Under the pieces are notes generated by a model that was not told where the DNA came from, searched no databases, and was given only the letters and a program-made list of their open reading frames with translations. Positions 32,768 to 41,355 of a stretch of 48,163 nucleotides of DNA are shown one piece after another. The stretch lies in NCBI RefSeq assembly GCF_000720635.1, contig NZ_JOCF01000066.1:1-48163 (forward strand), read 5' to 3'. Within the stretch, counting starts at the first letter, position 1, and each line of letters starts with the position of its first letter. This stretch comes from Streptomyces sp. NRRL WC-3742 (GTDB taxonomy: Bacteria > Actinomycetota > Actinomycetes > Streptomycetales > Streptomycetaceae). Made by a program: the position numbers and the translations under genes.

Positions 32768-34527
32768 GCCGCCCGTCGACCGACAGGCAGAGCATGGTCA
32801 TCATCGGCGGAGGGCTCGGGGGCCTGTCCACCGGCTGCTACGCGCGGATGAACGGCTACCGCACCCACGTCCTGGAGATGCACGAGATCCCCGGCGGCTG
32901 CTGCACCGCCTGGGAGCGCGGGGAGTTCACCTTCGACTGCTGCGTCAGCTGGCTGCTCGGCAGCGGCCCCGGCAACGAGATGCACAGGATCTGGCTGGAG
33001 CTCGGCGCCCTCCAGGGAAAGCGGATGCGCAACTTCGACGTGTTCAACGTGGTGCGCACCCGCGGCGGCCGGGCCGTCTACTTCTACTCCGACCCCGACC
33101 GCCTCCAGGCCCACCTGCTCGACCTCGCCCCCGAGGACGCCCGCCAGATCCGGCAGTTCTGCGACGGTCTGCGCAAGTTCCGCCGGGCGCTGGCCCGTTA
33201 CCCCTTCCTCACCCCGGTCGGGCTGATGGGCCGCGCCGAACGCTGGCGGATGCTCGCCGGCTTCCTGCCGTACTTCAACGTCATCCGGCGCTCCATCACC
33301 GTGCTGATGAGCGACTACGCGGCCCGGTTCCGGAGCCCGCTGCTGCGCGAGGCGTTCAACTTCGTCCTGTACGAGAAGCACCCCAACTTCCCCGTCCTGC
33401 CCACCTACTTCCAGCTCGCCTCGCACGCCGGGCACTCCGCCGGCGTGCCCGAAGGCGGCTCGCTGGGCCTGGCCCGCTCCGTCGAGAAGCGCTACCGGCG
33501 CCTCGGCGGGGAGATCACCTACAACGCCAAGGTGAGCGAGATCCTCGTCGAGCGCGACACGGCGGTGGGCGTACGGCTGACCGACGGGCGGGAGGTGCGC
33601 GCCGACGTCGTGGTGGCCGCCTGCGACGGCCGCACCACCATGATGGACCTGCTCAAGGGCCGCTACCTCAACGACACCTACCGCCGGCTGTACACCCGGA
33701 CCATCACCGAGGAGGGCATGGTCTTCCCCGGCTACCTGACCGTCTTCCTCGGTCTGCGCCGACCCTTCCCCGCCGGGGACCCGTGCACCACCTACCTGCT
33801 CGAGGAGGAGCTCGCCGCCCGGCTCACCGGGATGCGCCACCCGAGCATCAACGTCCAGTTCCGTAGCCGCCACTACCCCGAACTCTCACCCCCCGCCACC
33901 ACCGTCGTCTACGCCAGCTACTTCTGCGACATCGCCCCCTGGCGGGAGTTGAGCACCGGCCCCGAGCAGCAGGCCCGCACCCGGCGCGGCGAGGAACTGC
34001 ACACCCTGCCCGTCGGCCGGGGCCGCGCCTACCAGCGCGAGAAGCGCCGGGTGCGCGACGCGATCGTCGACTTCCTGGACGGCCACCACCCGGGCCTGCG
34101 CGAGGCGGTGGCCGTCAAGGACGTCTCCACCCCGCTCACCCAGGTCCGCTACACGGGCAACTACGACGGCACGGTGCTCGGCTGGCAGCCCTTCGTGGAC
34201 AGCGGCGAGACCCTGGAGGAGGAGGTCAAACGCAACGGCCCCGGCGTCCCGGGCCTCGCCAACTGCTACCTCTCCGGCGTCTGGGCCACCACCGGCGGCC
34301 TGATCAGGGCGGCCGCCGCCGGCCGGCACGTGGTCCAGTTCATCTGCCGCGACGACCGCAGGCCGTTCACCGCCTCGGTCGACGACACCGCGCCGCCGCC
34401 CGTCCTGATCGTCGAACCGGTCGGCCCCGACCGGGAGTTCGGCCCTGACCGGCAGCTTGACCCTGACCGGCAGCTTGACCCCGACCGGCAGTTCGGCCCC
34501 GACCGGCAGTTTGGAGCGACCTCGTGA
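32764..34527 (+). CDS. Second FAD-dependent phytoene desaturase-like oxidoreductase
   Basis: A 587-residue paralogue of the preceding enzyme: MVIIGGGLGGLSTG (about residues 11-25), PGGCCTAWE, and C-terminal YLSGVWATTGGLI. Two paralogous flavoproteins in a row are typical of PTM clusters that make the 5-5 and 5-5-6 ring systems (frontalamide/pactamide type), whereas ikarugamycin-type clusters carry one. The last 35 residues are unusual: five hexapeptide repeats such as G/D-P-D-R-Q-L/F, coded by an 18-bp tandem repeat and absent from the upstream paralogue. Translation is coupled on both sides (ATGA and GTGA overlaps). The tail is probably disordered and not catalytic. Confidence 0.9.
   Translation: MSRPSTDRQSMVIIGGGLGGLSTGCYARMNGYRTHVLEMHEIPGGCCTAWERGEFTFDCCVSWLLGSGPGNEMHRIWLELGALQGKRMRNFDVFNVVRTRGGRAVYFYSDPDRLQAHLLDLAPEDARQIRQFCDGLRKFRRALARYPFLTPVGLMGRAERWRMLAGFLPYFNVIRRSITVLMSDYAARFRSPLLREAFNFVLYEKHPNFPVLPTYFQLASHAGHSAGVPEGGSLGLARSVEKRYRRLGGEITYNAKVSEILVERDTAVGVRLTDGREVRADVVVAACDGRTTMMDLLKGRYLNDTYRRLYTRTITEEGMVFPGYLTVFLGLRRPFPAGDPCTTYLLEEELAARLTGMRHPSINVQFRSRHYPELSPPATTVVYASYFCDIAPWRELSTGPEQQARTRRGEELHTLPVGRGRAYQREKRRVRDAIVDFLDGHHPGLREAVAVKDVSTPLTQVRYTGNYDGTVLGWQPFVDSGETLEEEVKRNGPGVPGLANCYLSGVWATTGGLIRAAAAGRHVVQFICRDDRRPFTASVDDTAPPPVLIVEPVGPDREFGPDRQLDPDRQLDPDRQFGPDRQFGATS
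34423..34512 (+). repeat. 18-bp in-frame tandem repeat at the oxidoreductase C-terminus
   Basis: Five units start at 34423, 34441, 34459, 34477 and 34495; typical unit GACCCTGACCGGCAGCTT. The array ends one base before the GGAG ribosome-binding site of the next gene, 12 nt before its start codon. Confidence 0.9.
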
Positions 34528-35579
34528 GGATCGAGAAGTGGATCGTCCGCGAGCACGTCGAGGGCGTGCCCGACGTCGGGCGGATGTACCGCAAGGTCGT
34601 CGAGGAGGTGGAGGTGCGCCTGGCCGAGGACGAGATGCTGCTGCGGACCCTGCACGTCTCCGTCGACCCGTACCTCCAGGGGATCGCGCTGGACACCCCG
34701 CTGGGGCAGCACATGGGCTCCGACTCGATCATGGAGGTGGTGGAGGCCGGGCCCGCCGCGCGCTTCGGGGTGGGCGAGCTGGTGCAGGGGTTCGGCGGCT
34801 GGCGCAGCCATGTGGTCAGCGACGGCGCGCCGCAGCTGTGGCAGACCGGCACGTTCCCGATGGTCTTCCCCGCCTACCGGCGCCTCGACCGGGCCGACTA
34901 CGACGAGCGGTTGCCCCTCACCACCGCCCTCGGCATCCTCGGCGGCCCCGGGATGACGGCCTGGGGGACGGTCGAGACCTTCCTCGACGTGCGGCCCGGC
35001 TCGACGGTGGTGGTCAGCGGCGCGTCCGGGGCCGTCGGCTCGCTGGTCGGGCAGCTCGCCAAGCGGCGCGGCGCCCGGGTGATCGGCACCACCGCCACCC
35101 CGGAGAAGGCCGAGTGGCTCTGGGAGCTGGGCTTCGACGGGGTGGTGCTCTACTGCGACGGGGACGCCCCCGAGCGGCTGGAGAAGGAGCTCGCCGAACT
35201 CGCCCCGGACGGCGTGGACCGCTACTTCGACAGCCTTGGCGGGGCGCTCACCGACGTGGTCTTCGGCATGCTCGCCGTCGGCAGCAGGGTGGCGGTGTGC
35301 TGGCAGTGGGGCAGCCAGGTCGGCTCCCGGCACGTCGGGCCCCGGCTGCTGCCGCTGATCATGTTCCCGCGCACCACCATCCGCGGGATCTTCTCGCTGG
35401 AGTGGTTCACCGAGGAGAACTGGACGGCGCTGCGGCGCGACCTCGGGCCGCTGGTGCGCTCCGGGGCGCTCGCCTACCGGCAGACCGTCCACCAGGGCTT
35501 CGACGCCATCCCGGCCGCCTACCGCAGCCTCTTCCACGACCGCTCGGCCAGCCGGGGGAAGGTGCTGGTGCGGCTGTGA
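34524..35579 (+). CDS. NADPH-dependent medium-chain reductase (PTM cluster alcohol dehydrogenase)
   Basis: A 351-residue zinc-independent medium-chain dehydrogenase/reductase of the prostaglandin reductase/leukotriene B4 dehydrogenase-like type. The Rossmann motif is SGASGAVGSLVGQLAK (about residues 169-184), then GTTATPEKAEWL for NADP binding. The N-terminal catalytic domain has SVDPYLQG, characteristic of this family, and no zinc cysteine cluster. PTM clusters encode such an enzyme (the ikarugamycin IkaC type) that closes the inner carbocycle by a reductive Michael-type step. GTG 34524 overlaps the stop of the upstream gene (GTGA), with GGAG 7 nt before it. It is the last gene of the operon; no P450 follows. 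Confidence 0.9.
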   Translation: MRIEKWIVREHVEGVPDVGRMYRKVVEEVEVRLAEDEMLLRTLHVSVDPYLQGIALDTPLGQHMGSDSIMEVVEAGPAARFGVGELVQGFGGWRSHVVSDGAPQLWQTGTFPMVFPAYRRLDRADYDERLPLTTALGILGGPGMTAWGTVETFLDVRPGSTVVVSGASGAVGSLVGQLAKRRGARVIGTTATPEKAEWLWELGFDGVVLYCDGDAPERLEKELAELAPDGVDRYFDSLGGALTDVVFGMLAVGSRVAVCWQWGSQVGSRHVGPRLLPLIMFPRTTIRGIFSLEWFTEENWTALRRDLGPLVRSGALAYRQTVHQGFDAIPAAYRSLFHDRSASRGKVLVRL

Positions 35580-35583
35580 GGCA

Positions 35584-35618
35584 GCGGGGCCTCCCGACCC
35601 GGTCGGGAGAAGCCCCGC
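35584..35618. terminator. Bidirectional terminator after the PTM operon
   Basis: Outer stem GCGGGGC (35584-35590) with GCCCCGC (35612-35618), inner stem TCCCGA (35592-35597) with TCGGGA (35603-35608), and a small asymmetric bulge. It lies between the convergent PTM operon and the DUF3616-like gene and marks the right end of the operon. Confidence 0.8.
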
Positions 35619-35631
35619 CGCTCCCTGCGCG

Positions 35632-37020
35632 TCAGCTCAGGGTGAACCAGACGCCGCGGGACTTCTTCCACTCCGGGTGGGTGAGGTCCTTGGCCTCCGT
35701 CGCGTCGTTGTACAGGTCGGCCGAGCCGCAGTCCGTGATCAGCTGCGCCCTGGCACCCGGCGCGTCCAGGTTCGGCACGTCCGGGACGGCCTCCCAGGCG
35801 CCCGCGTCGCCCGTCGGCAGGTCGAGCACCTTGACGGGCGCGGAGCCCGGCTGCCCGTCCCAGCGGTAGAGCGCGTACGGCGCGGAGTTGTCCTCGGCGG
35901 CCCAGGAGCCGGCCACGATCAGGTACTGGCCCAGTGAGTTGCGGCGCAGGTCGCGGATCGACAGGCCCCCGAGGTCCAGCTCGATGGGTTGGCCGATCGT
36001 GGCCCGGGTGGCCGAACCGTCCACCAGGGAGGTGAAGTTGGTGACCGGCACCAGCAGCGCCCGGCCGCCGGTGACCGCCGGGGTCAGCGGCGCGCGGAAG
36101 CCGATGTAGGCGGTGGAGTCGCTGCCCGGGGCGAACTCCAGGCCCTCCACGTTGAACCCGTCGATCTGCTTGGGCGCCTGGCCCTCGGCGGCGCCCGCCG
36201 CGAAGCCGTAGCGGTCGCCGTTGGCGGAGTCCCAGGCGATCAGGTCGTCGCGCAGGCCCTGGTAGGAGCCGACCAGCGTCAGCTGGGTGTCGGCGCCCGA
36301 GCCGGTCACCTTGGTGGCGAAGACGGTGCTGCGGTCCGGGCGGAGCTTGCCGTCCTTGTTGTTGCCCAGCGAGCCCGTCCAGTAGATCGTGTCGCCGACC
36401 CGGGCGGCCGCCTCGATGTCGATCTCCCGGGTGACGCCGAGGAGCGTACTGAAGTCCCAGGTACGCACCGGGGCACCCGAGTTGGCGCGGTTGTACAGCC
36501 GCAGGGTGTTGGACTCGTCGTCGCCGACCACGATGTAGCCGCCGCCCGCGTCCACCGCCGCAGAGGCGTCGCTGGAGCCGGTGAAGTAGCGGGTGGCGGC
36601 GGAGTTCTGGACGGCGGCGGAGGCCGCGTAGTGCAGCGTGCGGGTGGCGGTCCTGCCGCCCAGGCCCGTCACCTTGACCGTCAGGTCGGTGTAGCCGACG
36701 CCCTGCGCGGCCACGGCCAGGGTGCGGCTGGCGCCGGTGCCGGTGACCTTCACGTCCCCGGTGCGGGCCACCGAGGAGCTGGTGGTCGCCGAGGCCGCGA
36801 CCGTCAGCGAGGAAGCGCCGGCGCCGCTCTGCGCCACCGTGACGGTCACGGTCGGGTCGCCGGTGGCCCCCACCGCGCCGGACAGGTACCCGGCCGACAG
36901 GGTGATCGTCGGCGTGCCGTACGTGACCGCGCCGGCCGGTACGGCGGGCAGCGCGACCACGGGCAGGGCGGCGACGGCGAGCGCGAGCAGCGGCAGTGGA
37001 CGGCGGTAGGAGCGAAGCAC
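35632..37020 (-). CDS. Secreted DUF3616-like protein
   Basis: A 462-residue exported protein with a Sec signal peptide (RRPLPLLALAVAALPVVALP, cleavage near AGA). Residues about 35-125 form an Ig-like beta domain rich in Thr/Val (TVTVTVAQSG, DLTVKVTGLGG). The rest resembles DUF3616-type propellers: EIDIEAAARVGDTIYW, SLGNNKDGKLRP, and FNVEGLEFAPGSDS. An enzymatic role is not known. The acidic EIDIEAA and EGLE motifs could bind metal, but that is speculative. It is convergent with the PTM operon and shares its terminator, and no other gene is attached. Confidence is good for secretion, moderate for family. Confidence 0.75.
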   Translation of the reverse strand: MLRSYRRPLPLLALAVAALPVVALPAVPAGAVTYGTPTITLSAGYLSGAVGATGDPTVTVTVAQSGAGASSLTVAASATTSSSVARTGDVKVTGTGASRTLAVAAQGVGYTDLTVKVTGLGGRTATRTLHYAASAAVQNSAATRYFTGSSDASAAVDAGGGYIVVGDDESNTLRLYNRANSGAPVRTWDFSTLLGVTREIDIEAAARVGDTIYWTGSLGNNKDGKLRPDRSTVFATKVTGSGADTQLTLVGSYQGLRDDLIAWDSANGDRYGFAAGAAEGQAPKQIDGFNVEGLEFAPGSDSTAYIGFRAPLTPAVTGGRALLVPVTNFTSLVDGSATRATIGQPIELDLGGLSIRDLRRNSLGQYLIVAGSWAAEDNSAPYALYRWDGQPGSAPVKVLDLPTGDAGAWEAVPDVPNLDAPGARAQLITDCGSADLYNDATEAKDLTHPEWKKSRGVWFTLS

Positions 37021-37174
37021 GGTGACAACCCTTCGACGCGCGGACGAACGGACGGGGGTGCGGAGTGGCCAGACTGCCGCCGCCCGGCGAACGCCGCCCC
37101 TACGGGGACGAGCCGACGGGCGAACTGTGCTTTGCGGACCGGTGACCGGCTCTTGACCGGCTCTTGGTCTTCTC

Positions 37175-37258
37175 TTCGGCCCGCCCGTCTGCTCGCCCGT
37201 CTGCCCGTTCGTCGGCGCGCCCGTCGGCGCGCCCTTCGGCCCGCCCTTCGGTCAGCCC
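37175..37258. repeat. 12-bp tandem repeat over the 3' end of the PLP-enzyme gene
   Basis: Six clear 12-bp units start at 37175 (forms GTCGGCGCGCCC and TTCGGCCCGCCC); a seventh, TTCGGTCAGCCC at 37247-37258, contains the stop codon of the PLP-enzyme gene. Just left of it TGACCGGCTCT occurs twice in a row (37143, 37154). The rest of the 37021-37251 gap shows nothing else I can name. Confidence 0.85.
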
Positions 37259-38481
37259 CCGATGCCCGCGGCGATCAGCCGGCGCTCCACCTCCGGCCAC
37301 CGCGGGTCCACGACCTCGGTGGCCCGCCGGCCGACGTACTTGTCCTTGAAGCCGCTGGACGTCGAGATGCACACCAGCGGTCCGTCGCCCGGGAGTTCCT
37401 CCGCCGCCAGGCTGCGCAGCCCGGCCAGCCCCGCCGCCGCCGACAGCTCCACCCACAGCCCGCTGCGCGCCAACTCCTGCCGCGCCGCGTCCAGTTGCGC
37501 GTCCTCCAGTACCAGCGGGCGCCCGCCGCTCTCGCGCAGCACCACCACGCCCCGGTAGCCGCTCACCGGCGAGGTGATGGAGTACGCGTCCGTGCGCCCC
37601 ACCTCCACGCGCGCCGCCGGCAGCCCCCGGGCGACGGCCGAGGCCAGCGGCGCGCCCGCCGCCGACTCGCAGGAGTAGATCCGCGGCACCCGCGCCGCCA
37701 GGCCCAGGCGGTGCAGCTCCTCGAAGCCCTTCCACACGCCGTACAGAAGCTCGCCGTAGCCGACCGGCACGAACACCGCCGCCGGAGTGCCCACGTCCTG
37801 GAAGATCTCGTACGCGACGGTCTTGTACCCCTCGGGCCCGTACGGGTGCCCGGTGTGGGTGCCGGTCAGGTTGCTGACCGGGTGCAGCCCGAAGCGCTCC
37901 ACCGCCTGCCGCATCAGCGGCCACCGGTCCTCCCACGGCACCGGGAGCACCACCGCGCCGTACGCGTTCAGGAAGTCGCCGACGGCGGGCGGCAGGTCCG
38001 GCCCGGCGAAGACCACGCAGCGCAGCCCGGCGCGGGCCGCATAGGCGGCGGCCGAGGCGCCGTGGTTGCCGGAGGAGGCGACGGCGATGCCGGTGGCCCC
38101 GGCCGCCACGGCGGCGCTGGTGGTGCAGCGGTTGAGCCGGTCCTTGTGGCTCCAGGTGGGGTTGCGCGACTCGTCCTTGACGTGGACGCCCGGCGCGATC
38201 TCGACCATCGGGGTGCCGCCCTCGCCGAGGCCCGGCGCGAGCAGCGGGGGCAGCAGCGGGGCCCACCGGTCCAGGCCCGTGCGGGGGCCGGCGGTGGGCC
38301 CGAAGAGGGCGGCGGCGTCGAGGCGGTCGTAGGCGTAGTCGAGGTCGAGGGGGTAGGAGACCTCCTCGGTGCCGGTGCCCGGGCAGCCGGAGGTCATCGG
38401 GGGGAGCAGCGGGTAGCCGAGGGCGGGATCGCCCAGGGAGCGCTGGCCGGTCGCGAGGGAGAGTGCGTGATCGGTCGCCAT
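37252..38481 (-). CDS. PLP-dependent threonine synthase-like enzyme
   Basis: A 409-residue fold-type II pyridoxal-phosphate enzyme. The Schiff-base lysine is in PTWSHKDRLN, the PLP cofactor-binding loop in SSGNHGASAAAYAA, and a Ser/Gly-rich turn lies near the C-terminus (ISTSSGFKDK). Overall organisation is like threonine synthase or diaminopropionate ammonia-lyase, catalysing beta-elimination or replacement on amino acids. The catalytic outcome cannot be read. Start ATG 38481. The gene is divergent from the SUKH-4 gene. Its stop falls in a 12-bp repeat array, so changes in repeat number could alter its C-terminus. No cysteine or threonine biosynthesis genes are adjacent. Confidence 0.88.
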   Translation of the reverse strand: MATDHALSLATGQRSLGDPALGYPLLPPMTSGCPGTGTEEVSYPLDLDYAYDRLDAAALFGPTAGPRTGLDRWAPLLPPLLAPGLGEGGTPMVEIAPGVHVKDESRNPTWSHKDRLNRCTTSAAVAAGATGIAVASSGNHGASAAAYAARAGLRCVVFAGPDLPPAVGDFLNAYGAVVLPVPWEDRWPLMRQAVERFGLHPVSNLTGTHTGHPYGPEGYKTVAYEIFQDVGTPAAVFVPVGYGELLYGVWKGFEELHRLGLAARVPRIYSCESAAGAPLASAVARGLPAARVEVGRTDAYSITSPVSGYRGVVVLRESGGRPLVLEDAQLDAARQELARSGLWVELSAAAGLAGLRSLAAEELPGDGPLVCISTSSGFKDKYVGRRATEVVDPRWPEVERRLIAAGIGG

Positions 38482-38612
38482 CCCGCGACCCTAGGGCGTG
38501 TCGTTCGGTTCACGCCAGGCCGTCGGAGGACGGTCCTCCGCCTGAGGCGATGTCAGTGCCGTCGGCTATGGTCGCTCGCGTCGACGGACGGCGAACGACC
38601 ACGGGGGATGCG

Positions 38613-39854
38613 ATGACGGAGGTTTCGAACGGCTCGGAGGGCTCGGGGGGCGTGGAGCGCTCGGCGGGTTCGGAGCGCTCGGCGGCCGGGGATGAGCGGC
38701 GGCTGCCTGCCGTGCTCACCCACGGGCCCAGCCGGGAGTGGCTGGCGGCGGGCGGGCTGCCGCGGGTGATCGGCCACCTGGACCTGACGGCCTCGGGCGC
38801 GGAGGAGCTGCTCACCGTCGACGCCTGGTTCGAGGCCGCCCCGGCGGGCGGCGCCGAGCGCCTCGTCGTCCTCGGCGAGACGTGCTACGACGCCGAGGAC
38901 GCCTGGGCTCCGGCCGCCGTGGCCGTGGACGGCACCAGTGGCGAGGTGGTCCTGGTGATCGTGGACGACGACGGGGGCGTGCGCCGGGACCGGCTCGCCA
39001 CGGACGTGTGGACGCTCACCTCCCTGCTCGGCCAGGTCGAGGCCGTCACCGACCAGGCCGGGCTCGTCCTCGACCCGCGGGCGGAGGGCTTCATCCCGCG
39101 CGGCCCGGCCGCCGTCGCGCGGATCGCGCGCGTCGCCGGCGGTTCGCTGCGCGAGACCGACCCGGAGCTCTTCCGGCACTGGGACGACCGGCCGCCGCAC
39201 TGGGACACGGCCGTCGGGATACGGGCGCTCGGCTGGGCCGCGCTGCCCGGCGAGGGCCTCGCGTACGCCCTCGACGCGGCGCTGGTCGAGGAGCTGGCCG
39301 AGCTGACCGGCTGCGAGGTGCGCCGCTATGCGGAGGACGACCTGCCCGCGCAGCTCTCCCACGGGCCGAGCAGGCGCCTGCTCACCGAACTCGGCCTGCC
39401 CGTCGGAGGGTCGGCCATGTTCGTCGCCGACGCCGAGGGCCCGCTGCCCACCATGGCCGAGTGCTACCCCGACAGCACCGACGAGGAGGACGGCAGCGAA
39501 CGCCCGTACCAGGCCGGGTTCCTGGTGCTGAGCGAATGGACGTACGACCTGACCGTCCTCCTCGACGGCGCCACCGGCCGGGTGGAGCTCTCCGACTGGG
39601 GAGCCGACGGCGAGCTCGCCGCCTACCTGCACGGGGACCTCTCCGCGCTGCTCCTCACGCTCTGGACGTACGAGCGGCTGCGGGCGGCACGCGACCGGGA
39701 GTCGGGTCCGTGGGCGGTCTTCTCGCCGGGCGAGATGTACTCCGGCGCGGCCGAGGACATGTTGCGGGCGCTCGACCCGAAGGCGTGGGCCACCGAGGAC
39801 CACTTCTGGCCGCTGCTCGCGGACGACGGGCACATGGGCGAGCTGCTGGACTGA
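38613..39854 (+). CDS. Two-domain SUKH-4-like protein
   Basis: A 413-residue soluble acidic protein with two similar halves. Each begins with HGPSR-xx-L and continues with G-L-P (LTHGPSREWLAAGGLP at about 29-44; LSHGPSRRLLTELGLP at about 248-263), then beta strands ending in LGE or LSEW (LVVLGETCYD; FLVLSEWTYD). This is the SUKH-4 arrangement known from immunity proteins of contact-dependent and other polymorphic toxins and from nonimmunity homologues in Streptomyces. No toxin gene is adjacent. ATG 38613 has GGGGGA 5 nt upstream. Immunity function is inferred from family only and a regulatory protein role is equally possible. Confidence 0.75.
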   Translation: MTEVSNGSEGSGGVERSAGSERSAAGDERRLPAVLTHGPSREWLAAGGLPRVIGHLDLTASGAEELLTVDAWFEAAPAGGAERLVVLGETCYDAEDAWAPAAVAVDGTSGEVVLVIVDDDGGVRRDRLATDVWTLTSLLGQVEAVTDQAGLVLDPRAEGFIPRGPAAVARIARVAGGSLRETDPELFRHWDDRPPHWDTAVGIRALGWAALPGEGLAYALDAALVEELAELTGCEVRRYAEDDLPAQLSHGPSRRLLTELGLPVGGSAMFVADAEGPLPTMAECYPDSTDEEDGSERPYQAGFLVLSEWTYDLTVLLDGATGRVELSDWGADGELAAYLHGDLSALLLTLWTYERLRAARDRESGPWAVFSPGEMYSGAAEDMLRALDPKAWATEDHFWPLLADDGHMGELLD

Positions 39855-39899
39855 CGGGCGGTGCGGCGGCGCGTCGGTGCGGTGACCCGGCCGGGGGTG

Positions 39900-39954
39900 T
39901 ACATCCCGGGGACTACGGCGGCGGGCGAATACATCCGGGGGGCGGATGATCCGC
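39900..39954. promoter_or_regulatory. Direct repeats and a palindrome upstream of the Tat-exported hydrolase
   Basis: TACATCC followed by a G-run occurs at 39900 and 39930, exactly 30 bp apart, and GCGGATGATCCGC (39942-39954) is a perfect palindrome around a central G. They lie 70-120 bp upstream of the hydrolase GTG and look like operator sites. No clear -10/-35 was assigned. Confidence 0.45.
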
Positions 39955-40022
39955 GCCCGCGTGCGTGACAGCGTTCCGTCCTGTCCGGGACAGCCGTTCC
40001 GCACCGACCTGGGGGAGACGCC

Positions 40023-41270
40023 GTGACGACCGCACCCATCACCGAACCGTCCGCCGACAGCCGTTCGCTGACCCGCCGCCGGATGCTCGGCGCCGCACTC
40101 GCCGCCGGTGCGGTGGGGGCGGCGCTGCCGCTGGGCCTCGCCGCGCCCGCCCGGGCTTCGGCACCCACCCCGGCGCCCACCAAGGCGCCCGCCTCCGGGG
40201 CCGCCGCCGGGCCCGTGCGGCTCACCCTGCCCGCACCGACCGGCCACCACGAGGTGGGCACCGTCGTCCTGCGGCTGGTGGACACCACCCGGCCCGACCC
40301 CGCCTCGGGCCCGGACGGCCACCGCTCGCTGATGACCTCCATCTGGTACCCCGCCCACCGCACCGCGGGGTACCCCGCCGCGCCCTGGATGAGCGCCGGA
40401 GCCTTGTCCGCCCTGCTCGCCGGCGCCGACATCCCGGCCGGGGCCGTCCTCGTCCCGTTCACCGCGGGCCACGACGGCGCCCCCGCCCACCCCGGCCGCC
40501 GCCGGCCCGTCCTGCTGTACAGCCACGGCGCGCACGGCTACCGGGCCGACCACACCGTGATCGTGCAGCAGCTCGCCAGCCACGGCTTCGTCGTGGTGAC
40601 CGTCGACCACACCAACGACGCCATCACCGAGTTCCCCGACGGCCGCGTCCTCACCCCACACCTGCCCATGAGCCCGGCCGACTGCGCCTACGACCTGGGC
40701 TTCGTCCTCGACCGGATCGAGGAGATCGCCGCCGGTCGCAATCCCGACGCGGACGGCAAGGCCCTGCCGCAGGGCCTCGGGGAGATCCTCGACCTGGACC
40801 GGGTCGGCGCGTTCGGCTGGTCCAAGGGCGGCTCGGCCACCGCCCTGATCACGGCCCAGGACCGGCGGATCCGCGCCGGGCTGAGCATCGACGCCCCGAT
40901 GATCTTCAAGACCACTTTCGACATCGACCGCCCGTTCCTGATGCTGACCGCCGAGAACACCCCCGCCACCGCCCCCGAGGTCGCCGCCTTCTGGCCCCAC
41001 CTGCACGGCTGGCGCCGCGACCTCCACACCACGGGCGCCATCCACAGCTCCTACAGCGACCTCCAGTCCCTGTACCCGCAGCTCGCCCCGATCCTCGGCT
41101 GGGACGAGACCAAGCTGCGCGGCCTCATCGGCACCCTCGACCCGGCCCGCGCCGTCCGCATCCAGCAGACCTACCCGCTCGCCTTCTTCGACCGCCACCT
41201 GCGCCACCGCGGCGGCCACCTGCTGGACGCGCCCTCGCGGGACTTCCCCGAGGTCACCTTCGAGGGCTGA
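40023..41270 (+). CDS. Tat-exported alpha/beta hydrolase (PAF-acetylhydrolase-like)
   Basis: A 415-residue exported esterase or lipase. The N-terminus carries a twin-arginine signal (SLTRRRMLGAALAAG, then LAAPARA as a likely cleavage site). The mature protein shows the alpha/beta hydrolase arrangement: LLYSHGAHG as the oxyanion turn, GAFGWSKGGSA with nucleophile Ser in GxSxG, and later SIDAPM and a C-terminal His region (HSSYSD). Resemblance to platelet-activating-factor acetylhydrolase (plasma type) is moderate, so an ester or lipid substrate is likely. GTG 40023 is preceded by GGGGGAG. It appears monocistronic and convergent with nothing on its left. Confidence 0.85.
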   Translation: MTTAPITEPSADSRSLTRRRMLGAALAAGAVGAALPLGLAAPARASAPTPAPTKAPASGAAAGPVRLTLPAPTGHHEVGTVVLRLVDTTRPDPASGPDGHRSLMTSIWYPAHRTAGYPAAPWMSAGALSALLAGADIPAGAVLVPFTAGHDGAPAHPGRRRPVLLYSHGAHGYRADHTVIVQQLASHGFVVVTVDHTNDAITEFPDGRVLTPHLPMSPADCAYDLGFVLDRIEEIAAGRNPDADGKALPQGLGEILDLDRVGAFGWSKGGSATALITAQDRRIRAGLSIDAPMIFKTTFDIDRPFLMLTAENTPATAPEVAAFWPHLHGWRRDLHTTGAIHSSYSDLQSLYPQLAPILGWDETKLRGLIGTLDPARAVRIQQTYPLAFFDRHLRHRGGHLLDAPSRDFPEVTFEG

Positions 41271-41355
41271 CGGCGCCCGCCGCCCCGACGGTGGAGGAGG
41301 GGTGAGGCCGGAGGTCGGTTGACGAGCGGTCCTCCGGCCGCCACGGTAGGGCCGT

